Shown here piece by piece: positions 26,791 through 34,628 of a stretch of 64,000 nucleotides of DNA. This DNA is from Metabacillus sp. B2-18 (GTDB taxonomy: Bacteria > Bacillota > Bacilli > Bacillales > Bacillaceae), in assembly GCF_021117275.1 (NCBI RefSeq), contig NZ_CP088245.1, forward strand, positions 4,005,501 to 4,069,500, read 5' to 3'. The notes under the pieces are model-generated. The model was not told the origin of the DNA, ran no database searches, and worked only from the letters and a program-made list of their open reading frames with translations. The position numbers and the translations under genes are program-made. How positions within the stretch are numbered: position 1 is the first letter of the stretch; every line of letters starts with the position of its first letter.

Positions 26791-27348
26791 TTAGACAGGC
26801 AAGCTCGCCATCACACTATTATAAAGCCTAATACATAGATACAATGTTCCAAGTATAAAGATAAACCAAAAAAGAACATGAAATAGCACTAATCCTATTA
26901 AAGATAGCGAGGTTAATGACTGACTAAATTTATAAACGATAAAAACAAAATAAATCAGTGTTGCTAAAAGAAATATTCCGATGATTGCATAAGGATACTG
27001 AACAGCAGCAAGAGAAAGTGCCCCACCAATTAAATAAATGGAAGATCCTCCTCTAATTTTAGTCAAATTTTCACCTGCTACATCTTTTGAAAAAAACAAA
27101 AGCGAAAGCTCAGTAACCGTGTTTGCAATTAGTTTTAATGCTGAAAACAGCATAAAAAACAGAAGAGAAAAAACAGTAAATAACGCCAGCTTGATCCCAC
27201 TATTAGAGAAGAATTCCAGCATTCCATCATAAATACCAAACACCTGCAAATAATCGATTACAATCATGACTGTAACGATCGATAACGAAGCACTAAATAA
27301 TAAGATTGTAATTAGCGGAAAATAACTAGTAAAGTATGTATTTTTCAT
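26791..27348 (-). CDS. yufK: YufK, five-helix membrane protein (DUF5366)
   Basis: 185 aa from ATG 27348, equal to B. subtilis YufK; a longer in-frame start at 27384 is possible. Five membrane helices (MKNTYFTSYFPLITILLF onward). A conserved loop TVTELSLLFFSKD lies between helices 2 and 3. Function unknown. Same place ahead of the mrp operon. Confidence 0.82.
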   Translation of the reverse strand: MKNTYFTSYFPLITILLFSASLSIVTVMIVIDYLQVFGIYDGMLEFFSNSGIKLALFTVFSLLFFMLFSALKLIANTVTELSLLFFSKDVAGENLTKIRGGSSIYLIGGALSLAAVQYPYAIIGIFLLATLIYFVFIVYKFSQSLTSLSLIGLVLFHVLFWFIFILGTLYLCIRLYNSVMASLPV

Positions 27349-27458
27349 AAAATCAGTTTCCTTGCTAAATAATTCAGTTTCCATCCTATTATGAATTAGC
27401 AGATTCGCTTTGACAAGACTTCATGTAAATAAATAGAAATTCATATTTCTTTGTACTA

Positions 27459-27490
27459 AAAAACAGGATGTCTATAATTAACACCCTGTT
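27459..27490 (-). terminator. Terminator of the 75-aa secreted protein gene
   Basis: ACAGGGTGT/ACATCCTGT hairpin with TTTTTTAG on the minus strand. Confidence 0.7.
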
Positions 27491-27716
27491 AACGAAGTAC
27501 AACGCGTACATATTCACGCGGTCGAAACTTTTCAAATACATTTGCTTCCTCTGTTAACGATTCAATCGGTGTTTCAGTATTTGTTAACTGTATGACTGAG
27601 TCCTCAAATGAAATCGTTTCGACATATTCTCGTTTTACTCTTTCATTTATATACCAAGCACTGCTAAACAAGGATGAAAACAAACATCCTGCGACAAAAA
27701 TCTTTGTTTTGTGCAT
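27489..27716 (-). CDS. Small exported or membrane-anchored protein, unknown
   Basis: 75 aa. N-terminal hydrophobic segment (residues 5-23, KIFVAGCLFSSLFSSAWYI) and a mixed-charge tail ending EKFRPREYVRVVLR. Could be a signal anchor. ATG behind AGGTGATTCC. No family recognised. Confidence 0.55.
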   Translation of the reverse strand: MHKTKIFVAGCLFSSLFSSAWYINERVKREYVETISFEDSVIQLTNTETPIESLTEEANVFEKFRPREYVRVVLR

Positions 27717-27914
27717 GGAATCACCTCAAACCTTAGGATGTTCTTAAGGTCTTTATAATATACAAGTTAGCAGAAATTTGTTATCATTTTTATGTTCATA
27801 TGAACTCGAAATGAGCAATATTTGATATAATTTCATAGTGCTCCACAATCTGGAACATAATAAATCAGTAATACTGAGCCAGATTTGTTTTAAATACAAT
27901 AAGGAGGTTAAAAG

Positions 27915-30320
27915 ATGACATTATTACACGTGGCAATTTTATCACCATTTTTACTTGCCATACTTATTCCATTCCTGTATAAGTACTTTCGTAACATTCA
28001 TACAGGCTGGTTTGTACTAGGATTGCCGATCCTGCTCTTTGTTTATTTTATACAATTTCTAGATTCAACGATGCACGGTGAACAAATCAGTTACACCGCA
28101 AATTGGATACCTTCTCTTGGTATTAACTTTACCGCATACATAGATGGTCTTGGACTGTTATTTGCGTTATTAATTTCTGGAATCGGTGCCTTAGTTGTAC
28201 TCTATTCGATTTATTACCTATCAAAAGAGAAAGAACAATTAAACACCTTCTATGTGTATTTACTCATGTTTATGGGTGCCATGCTCGGTGTTGTTTTATC
28301 AGATAACCTAATTGTCTTATACACCTTTTGGGAATTCACATCACTTTCTTCTTTCTTGTTAATTGGTTATTGGTATCACCGAGAAAAATCACGTTACGGT
28401 GCACAGAAGTCTATGCTTATCACTATTTTCGGCGGCCTTCTCATGCTTGGTGGTTTTATCATGCTTTATATGATGACCGGTACTTTCAGCATTCGAGAAA
28501 TTGTTGGTCAAGTACCGGAAATAGCACAGCATGAACTTTTTGTTCCTGCTCTTATTTTAATTTTGTTTGGAGCTTTTACAAAATCAGCGCAGTTTCCATT
28601 TTATATTTGGTTACCAGATGCAATGGAAGCACCAACACCAGTAAGTGCTTATCTCCACTCAGCAACCATGGTTAAAGCTGGGATTTATCTAGTAGCACGT
28701 TTCAGTCCTGTATTTTCCGGGACACCTGAATGGTTTTGGATTGTTTCATCATTCGGTATTTTCACGATGTTCTGGGGATCATTCAATGCAGTGAAGCAGA
28801 CTGATTTAAAAGGGATACTTGCATTCTCAACAGTCAGTCAATTAGGAATGATCATGTCAATGCTCGGTGTTGGTTCCGCTGCACTAGCTCTAGAGTCTAT
28901 TGATGATAGCTACTATACAGTTGCGACGCTTGCTGCTATTTTCCATCTAATAAACCATGCTACTTTTAAAGGAAGCTTGTTTATGGTGGTTGGAATTATT
29001 GACCATGAAACAGGAACACGTGATATCAGGAAGCTTGGCGGTCTTATGAGTTTGATGCCAATTACGTTCACGATATCAATTATTGGAGCCTTTTCAATGG
29101 CAGGATTGCCTCCTTTTAATGGTTTTCTTAGTAAAGAAATGTTCTTTACTAGTATGATTCGTGTAATGGAAATGGATGTTTTCAATATTGAAACAATTGG
29201 TCTATTATTTCCGATTATCGCCTGGGTTGGTAGTATTTTCACTTTTATTTACAGCATGGTATTGGTATTTAAAACCTTCACGGGGAAATATCAACCTGAA
29301 AAGCTTAAGAAGAAGCCACATGAAGCACCAATTGGAATGCTCATTTCGCCGATTATATTGGCTTCACTTGTCGTTATTTTCTTCTTCTTCCCGAACATTT
29401 TAGCTTACACGATTATTGAACCGGCGATGGCTTCAATCATTCCGGGATTACTAGGTGATGAAGGACATTTTCATGTTCATATCTATCCTTGGCATGGATT
29501 CACTGTTGAATTATTCATGACAATAGGTGTTATTGCATTAGGTATTGTCGGGTACTTATCTCTTACAAAGTGGAGATCTGTTTATCGTCTAGTTCCTGAA
29601 AAGCTAACGCTAAATAAAGGATATGATGCAGCATTACATCAACTTGATCGATCTTCGTTCCGTTTAACTAGATTTTATATGACTGGATTTATCCGTGATT
29701 ATCTAGCGTATATTTTCACCTTCTTTATTCTTATTCTAGGATCTGCCTTGGTTGCGACCGGAGGATTTTCATTCTCCCTGGCAGGAACTGCTCCAATTGG
29801 TGTTTATGAGGCAGTTTTAGCTTTTGTTATGGTAATTGGTACAGTGACAGTTTTATTTTCTAAATCCCGTTTGACTGCCATTATTGCTCTAGGGTCAGTT
29901 GGATACTCATTATCACTCTTTTTCGTCCTATTTCGGGCGCCTGACCTAGCTTTAACGCAATTATGTGTGGAAACAGTATCAGTAGCGTTGTTCCTGCTTT
30001 GTTTCTACCATTTACCGGAATTTAAAAAGAAAGAAAAAAAGCTTCACTTTAAATTAACAAACCTACTTATATCTCTAGGTGTTGGTACGATCGTTACACT
30101 TATTGCTCTATCTGCCAATAGCCAACGTGTATCAGAAACAATTTCAACTTATTTCATTGAAAACAGCTATAAGCTGGCTGGTGGAAAAAATATGGTTAAC
30201 GTCATTCTTGTAGACTTTAGAGGCTTTGATACATTATTTGAAATAGCTGTTTTAGGGATTGCTGCACTAGGAATTTTTGGTATGATTCGCTTAAAAGTCA
30301 GAAGGGAGGAAAAAGGGTGA
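27915..30320 (+). CDS. mrpA: Mrp antiporter subunit A
   Basis: 801 aa. Proton-translocating NuoL-like part (14 or more helices; FTKSAQFPFYIWLPDAMEAPTPVSAYLHSATMV is split here by many helices) and the C-terminal MrpA-specific extension with DLALTQLCVETVSVALFLL. The Mrp complex exchanges Na+ (and K+) for H+ and protects against salt, alkali and bile. ATG after AAGGAGGTTAAAAG. First gene of a seven-gene operon in which nearly all genes overlap. Confidence 0.96.
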   Translation: MTLLHVAILSPFLLAILIPFLYKYFRNIHTGWFVLGLPILLFVYFIQFLDSTMHGEQISYTANWIPSLGINFTAYIDGLGLLFALLISGIGALVVLYSIYYLSKEKEQLNTFYVYLLMFMGAMLGVVLSDNLIVLYTFWEFTSLSSFLLIGYWYHREKSRYGAQKSMLITIFGGLLMLGGFIMLYMMTGTFSIREIVGQVPEIAQHELFVPALILILFGAFTKSAQFPFYIWLPDAMEAPTPVSAYLHSATMVKAGIYLVARFSPVFSGTPEWFWIVSSFGIFTMFWGSFNAVKQTDLKGILAFSTVSQLGMIMSMLGVGSAALALESIDDSYYTVATLAAIFHLINHATFKGSLFMVVGIIDHETGTRDIRKLGGLMSLMPITFTISIIGAFSMAGLPPFNGFLSKEMFFTSMIRVMEMDVFNIETIGLLFPIIAWVGSIFTFIYSMVLVFKTFTGKYQPEKLKKKPHEAPIGMLISPIILASLVVIFFFFPNILAYTIIEPAMASIIPGLLGDEGHFHVHIYPWHGFTVELFMTIGVIALGIVGYLSLTKWRSVYRLVPEKLTLNKGYDAALHQLDRSSFRLTRFYMTGFIRDYLAYIFTFFILILGSALVATGGFSFSLAGTAPIGVYEAVLAFVMVIGTVTVLFSKSRLTAIIALGSVGYSLSLFFVLFRAPDLALTQLCVETVSVALFLLCFYHLPEFKKKEKKLHFKLTNLLISLGVGTIVTLIALSANSQRVSETISTYFIENSYKLAGGKNMVNVILVDFRGFDTLFEIAVLGIAALGIFGMIRLKVRREEKG

Positions 30321-30751
30321 AAAAAGATATAAAAACAAATGATATCATCTTTCAAACTGTTACAAAGATTGTTGTGTTTATTATCATTATCTATTCATTA
30401 CACCTTTTCTTTTCTGGACACTATACACCAGGTGGAGGTTTTATTGGCGGACTAATGACTGCTGCGGCACTCGTCTTACTGTTATTAGCCTTTGATATAA
30501 AAACAGTTGTCAATACCCTACAGGTTGATTATCTGAAGTTAACGGCAACTGGTTTATTAATTGCTGTATTAACAGGAATCGGTTCATTTTTCTTCAATGT
30601 TCCGTTCCTAACACATACATTTAGCTATGTACAGTTACCTCTGCTAGGAAAAACATCCTTAGCTACAGCGGTATTATTTGATTTAGGAGTTTACCTCGTT
30701 GTTATCGGTGTAACGATGACCATTATTCAAACGATTGGAGAGACGGAATAA
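30317..30751 (+). CDS. mrpB: Mrp antiporter subunit B
   Basis: 144 aa, four membrane helices, family motif SGHYTPGGGFIGGLMTAA. Starts at GTG 30317 overlapping the mrpA stop (GTGA). Part of the hydrophobic Mrp complex. Confidence 0.95.
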   Translation: MKKDIKTNDIIFQTVTKIVVFIIIIYSLHLFFSGHYTPGGGFIGGLMTAAALVLLLLAFDIKTVVNTLQVDYLKLTATGLLIAVLTGIGSFFFNVPFLTHTFSYVQLPLLGKTSLATAVLFDLGVYLVVIGVTMTIIQTIGETE

Positions 30752-31092
30752 TGGAAATTTTAATGTCTATTGTTGTCGGGATCATTATTACGGCTGCGGT
30801 TTATTTAATGTTATCCAAAAGTTTATTACGAATTATTATTGGTACTGGTTTGCTAAGTCATGGTGCACATTTACTCATCTTAACGATGGGAGGACTAAAA
30901 AAAGGTGCTGCTCCATTGCTTGGTGAGCATGCAGAAGTCTACGTTGATCCACTTCCACAAGCTTTAATTTTAACTGCGATTGTTATTAGCTTTGGAGTCA
31001 CATCCTTTTTCCTTGTTCTTGCCTACCGTTCATACCAAGAGCTTGGGACTGATGATATGGATCAACTAAGGGGAAATGATCAATATGAATAA
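30751..31092 (+). CDS. mrpC: Mrp antiporter subunit C (NuoK-like)
   Basis: 113 aa, three membrane helices, NuoK-like, with DPLPQALILTAIVISFG. The ATG overlaps the mrpB stop by one base (TAATG). Confidence 0.95.
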   Translation: MEILMSIVVGIIITAAVYLMLSKSLLRIIIGTGLLSHGAHLLILTMGGLKKGAAPLLGEHAEVYVDPLPQALILTAIVISFGVTSFFLVLAYRSYQELGTDDMDQLRGNDQYE

Positions 31093-32563
31093 CTTAATTA
31101 TCTTGCCAATTGTCATCCCATTTTTAATGGGAATACTTTTAATCTTTTTCAACAAACATATTACTGTTCAAAAATGGCTAAGTGCTGCTGCTTCATTCTT
31201 AAGTGTCATTGCTTCCATTGTGATCGTTCAGACCGTTCATACAAACGGCATTCAGACACTAGAGATCGGAAATTGGGCACCACCTTATGGAATCGTACTT
31301 GTTGCCGATATGTATGCTAGCTTGTTAGTGTTAACAACAAGTATAATTGGCTTTACATCGTTATTGTTTGCTTTCTCATCCGTAACAAGAGATCGAGAAA
31401 AGTTTTACTTTTATCCAGGAGTTCAATTTTTACTTTTAGGTGTAACTGGTGCTTTTCTAACAGGTGATATTTTTAATCTCTTTGTATTTTTTGAAGTCAT
31501 GCTTATGTCTTCTTACTTGTTGATTGTATTAGGAAGCTCCAAAAATCAGCTTCGCGAGTCAATTAAATACATCTTAGTCAATGTTATTTCTTCGGCACTT
31601 TTTGTTATTGCGGTAGCGTATTTATATGCAGTAACAGGAACATTAAATATGGCAGACTTAAGTGTAAGAATAGCAGATATGGGGCAATCCGGGTTATTAA
31701 CAGTCATCGCCATTCTCTTTCTAGTCATCTTTGGCTTGAAGGGTGCGATTTTCCCGTTGTACTTTTGGCTTCCTGCCTCCTACCAGGCACCACCTGCTGT
31801 TGTTACAGCATTGTTCGGCGCTTTATTAACAAAAGTTGGGGTTTATTCCATTACACGTGTGTATTCCGTTATTTTCTATCACGAGCCATCTTTTACACAC
31901 CAAATACTCGCCTGGCTTTCAGCACTAACAATTGTTTTTGGTGTCATTGGAGCAATTGCCTATTGGGATATTAAAAAGATTGTCATCTATAACATTATTA
32001 CTGCAGTTGGTGTTATTTTATTTGGAATCGCAGCAAACACTCCAAACTCAGTAGAAGGCTCTATTTATTATTTAGTTCACGACATGATTGTTAAAGGAGC
32101 ATTATTCTTCTTAGTGGGTACAATTATTGCGATAACAGGCACTAGTAATTTACGTAAATTTAGCGGATTGATTGCTAGCCACCCTTTTCTTGGATGGATG
32201 TTCTTAATTGCCACTTTGGCTTTAGCAGGAATTCCACCACTCAGCGGCTTTATCGGAAAGCTAAAAATTATTCAGGGCGGCTTTGAAGCTGGTGAATACA
32301 CAATTGCTTTCGTTGTACTGCTATCAAGTTTGTTAGTACTATACTCTGTAATGAAGATATTCATCCATGGTTTTTGGGGAGAGCCAAATAAAATCCCAGT
32401 TAATAAAGAGGCTACAAAGGGGTTAATACTCCCAATAGTCATCTTGCTTGTATTGTCAATTGCTTATGGCTTTGGGGTTGAATCACTATCACCTTATATT
32501 TCACAGGCTGCCGATACTCTGCTTGATCCATCAATCTATATTCAAGCCGTATTGAAGGAGTAG
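31085..32563 (+). CDS. mrpD: Mrp antiporter subunit D (NuoM/N-like)
   Basis: 492 aa from ATG 31085, eight bases inside mrpC; AAGGGGAAA lies upstream. About 14 membrane helices with the proton-channel signature (FEVMLMSSYLLIVLG, GLKGAIFPLYFWLPASYQ, LVHDMIVKGALFFLVG). Proton-conducting subunit of the antiporter. Confidence 0.96.
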   Translation: MNNLIILPIVIPFLMGILLIFFNKHITVQKWLSAAASFLSVIASIVIVQTVHTNGIQTLEIGNWAPPYGIVLVADMYASLLVLTTSIIGFTSLLFAFSSVTRDREKFYFYPGVQFLLLGVTGAFLTGDIFNLFVFFEVMLMSSYLLIVLGSSKNQLRESIKYILVNVISSALFVIAVAYLYAVTGTLNMADLSVRIADMGQSGLLTVIAILFLVIFGLKGAIFPLYFWLPASYQAPPAVVTALFGALLTKVGVYSITRVYSVIFYHEPSFTHQILAWLSALTIVFGVIGAIAYWDIKKIVIYNIITAVGVILFGIAANTPNSVEGSIYYLVHDMIVKGALFFLVGTIIAITGTSNLRKFSGLIASHPFLGWMFLIATLALAGIPPLSGFIGKLKIIQGGFEAGEYTIAFVVLLSSLLVLYSVMKIFIHGFWGEPNKIPVNKEATKGLILPIVILLVLSIAYGFGVESLSPYISQAADTLLDPSIYIQAVLKE

Positions 32564-32568
32564 ATCAT

Positions 32569-33045
32569 ATGGCATTTCAAATTTTACTTAACTTTATTTT
32601 AGGGTTCTTATGGATGTTTCTTTCGAATGATTATTCTTCCTTAGCTTTTGCTAAAGGGTACTTTTTCGGGATATTAATTCTTTTTGTTCTAAGACGTTTT
32701 TTTCAACACAGATTTTATTTATATAACGTGATTGCGATTATTAAGCTTCTCTATATTTTCTTAGTAGAGCTTGTTAAATCCAATGTATCTGTACTAAAAG
32801 TAATACTCTCTCCCAAGCTTAATTTAAGACCAGGAATTTTTTCTCTTGAGACGGAGCTTGAAAAGGAGTGGGAAATTACGATTCTTTCCAATCTCATTAC
32901 ATTAACACCGGGAACTCTCGTGCTTGAAGTTTCTGAAGATAATAAAACATTATATATCCATGCAATGGATATTGATGACGTCGAACAAGCAAAACTTGAT
33001 ATAAAAAATACGTTTGAAAAAGCGATCAAGGAGGTGAGCCGTTAA
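32569..33045 (+). CDS. mrpE: Mrp antiporter subunit E
   Basis: 158 aa; two or three membrane helices in the first 75 residues, then a soluble tail with the family motif LSNLITLTPGTLVLEVSED. Five bases after mrpD, overlapping mrpF by one base. Confidence 0.94.
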   Translation: MAFQILLNFILGFLWMFLSNDYSSLAFAKGYFFGILILFVLRRFFQHRFYLYNVIAIIKLLYIFLVELVKSNVSVLKVILSPKLNLRPGIFSLETELEKEWEITILSNLITLTPGTLVLEVSEDNKTLYIHAMDIDDVEQAKLDIKNTFEKAIKEVSR

Positions 33046-33329
33046 TGTTTACGCTAGTTATGACCATTTCACTCATTATCGTTGCCATCTCGACTCTTTT
33101 ATTCGTCTATCGACTAGTAAAAGGACCATCAACACCAGATCGTGTTATAGCACTAGATGCAATCGGGATCAACTTAATTGCAATAACGGCTATTATCTCC
33201 ATTGTTCTTAACACAAGTGCTTTTGTTGAGGTTATTCTTCTATTAGGAATATTGGCTTTTATTGGTACTGTTGCCTTTTCTAAATACCTGGAGAAAGGAG
33301 AGATCATTGAAAATGATCGAAATCAGTAA
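33045..33329 (+). CDS. mrpF: Mrp antiporter subunit F
   Basis: 94 aa, three membrane helices, motif VKGPSTPDRVIALDAIG typical of MrpF. Overlaps mrpE by one base and mrpG by 17 bases. Confidence 0.94.
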   Translation: MFTLVMTISLIIVAISTLLFVYRLVKGPSTPDRVIALDAIGINLIAITAIISIVLNTSAFVEVILLLGILAFIGTVAFSKYLEKGEIIENDRNQ

Positions 33330-33669
33330 ATTCATTGTTGGCTTTCTTATTCTCCAAGGTTCGTTACTAAGCTTAATAGCAGCAATCGGAGTTGTTCGTT
33401 TGCCTGATCCGTATACTCGTAACCATGCTGCTTCAAAGAGTGCTACATTAGGTATCATTAGTATCCTATTGGGATTATTTATGTATTATTTACTTATTGA
33501 TCACCATGCAAATTCTAGGGTGCTTTTAGGGATTATCTTTGTCTTTATCACAGCGCCTGTTGCAGGACATCTAATAAGTAGAGCCGCATATAATACCGGT
33601 GTTCCGTTGTGGGAGAAAAGTATTCAAGATGATTTAGCTAAAGCAAGAAAACATGAAAAAAGTAGATGA
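33313..33669 (+). CDS. mrpG: Mrp antiporter subunit G
   Basis: 118 aa from ATG 33313 (AAAGGAGAG upstream, inside mrpF). Three membrane helices, motif GVVRLPDPYTRNHAASKSATLG. Last gene of the mrp operon. Confidence 0.94.
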   Translation: MIEISKFIVGFLILQGSLLSLIAAIGVVRLPDPYTRNHAASKSATLGIISILLGLFMYYLLIDHHANSRVLLGIIFVFITAPVAGHLISRAAYNTGVPLWEKSIQDDLAKARKHEKSR

Positions 33670-33692
33670 GCGTTGCTCATCTACTTTTTTAT
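33661..33692 (+). terminator. mrp operon terminator
   Basis: AGTAGATGAGC-GTT-GCTCATCTACT hairpin and TTTTTT overlapping the mrpG stop. Confidence 0.88.
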
Positions 33693-33762
33693 CCTCTAAT
33701 TAACTAATGTCCTCTTGCTTTGCGCATGCATGATCAATATCATCGTTTAATAAAAGATTTCC

Positions 33763-34155
33763 TCATTTTTGTTTCTTCAAAATTGCCATTGTACATCTGG
33801 ACAAGCATATCAGCTCTTCATCTTCATCTACGATCTTTATTTCCCATACCATTGTTGTTTTCCCACGATGTGCAGGTTTAGCATATGCTGTGACTACACC
33901 TGATTTTTTCCCACGAATATGATTTGCGTTTATTTCTAGACCTACACATACTTCTGTTTCATGATCAACTAGATTATAAGCGCCAATACTTGCTACAGTT
34001 TCTGCAAGAGCAACTGATGCCCCACCATGAAGTAATCCGAATGGTTGGTGTGTACGATGATCTACTGGCATTGTGGCAATCACACACTCAGGTGTAACAG
34101 TGGTTACTTCTATTCCTAAAGTCTCCATTAATGTATTTTTCACATTAAAATCCAT
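33763..34155 (-). CDS. yuxO: YuxO hotdog-fold thioesterase
   Basis: 130 aa from ATG 34155 (AAGGGTCGGG upstream). PaaI-type hotdog: QPFGLLHGGASVALAETVAS with the HGG substrate/catalytic loop and GLEINANHIR. Hydrolyses acyl-CoA esters in this family; the substrate is unknown. In B. subtilis yuxO is the last gene after comP and comA; here comA is missing upstream. Confidence 0.88.
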   Translation of the reverse strand: MDFNVKNTLMETLGIEVTTVTPECVIATMPVDHRTHQPFGLLHGGASVALAETVASIGAYNLVDHETEVCVGLEINANHIRGKKSGVVTAYAKPAHRGKTTMVWEIKIVDEDEELICLSRCTMAILKKQK

Positions 34156-34378
34156 TATGACCCGACCCTTCACATAGTCTATTACTCTTAATAATTTACC
34201 TTGTTTACTTTAAACAATTGTAAATATAGTCTATCATAAGGAGATTCTTGAAGCGAAAAATAAAAGATCAAATCATCACTTAATGGCTTTAAAGAATTTA
34301 AGTGTGCATAATTACATAAGTAGAAGATGAAATAACCTTCAGACTTAAATAACAGCTAAAATCCTGCAAAAATTCTTA

Positions 34379-34459
34379 CTATTTTCTTAGAACAAACACA
34401 ACAAAAATAAAATAAACAAACAATAAAAGTAATGTTGGAAGTACAGCCATAATATCCAT
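34379..34459 (-). CDS. 26-aa hydrophobic small protein
   Basis: ATG at 34459 stands 5 bases behind a perfect GAGGAGG. The product, MDIMAVLPTLLLLFVYFIFV plus VFVLRK, is one membrane helix with a basic end. The strong ribosome site makes it more than chance. It occupies the 468-base gap between yuxO and comP, where comA would be expected. The rest of that gap holds nothing I can name. Confidence 0.5.
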   Translation of the reverse strand: MDIMAVLPTLLLLFVYFIFVVFVLRK

Positions 34460-34600
34460 TATAACCTCCTCATTTAGGAAACGCTTTCCTGATTCCTAAA
34501 AGGATATAATTAACATCTTAATGGATAAATATCATGGCTATATTGAGGATTTGTTTAGTTTTTGTAAAATTAAAGAATACAGGAAAACTACTTGAAATAA

Positions 34601-34628
34601 AATAGACCTGGCATTCACCAAGTCTATA
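34601..34628 (-). terminator. comP terminator
   Basis: ATAGACTTGG/CCAGGTCTAT hairpin with TTTTATTT on the minus strand, overlapping the comP stop. Confidence 0.72.

Noticed and set aside
34174..34623. Remnants of comA between yuxO and comP
   Set aside because: No LuxR-type or receiver-domain motifs in any frame; the gap is too short for the gene.
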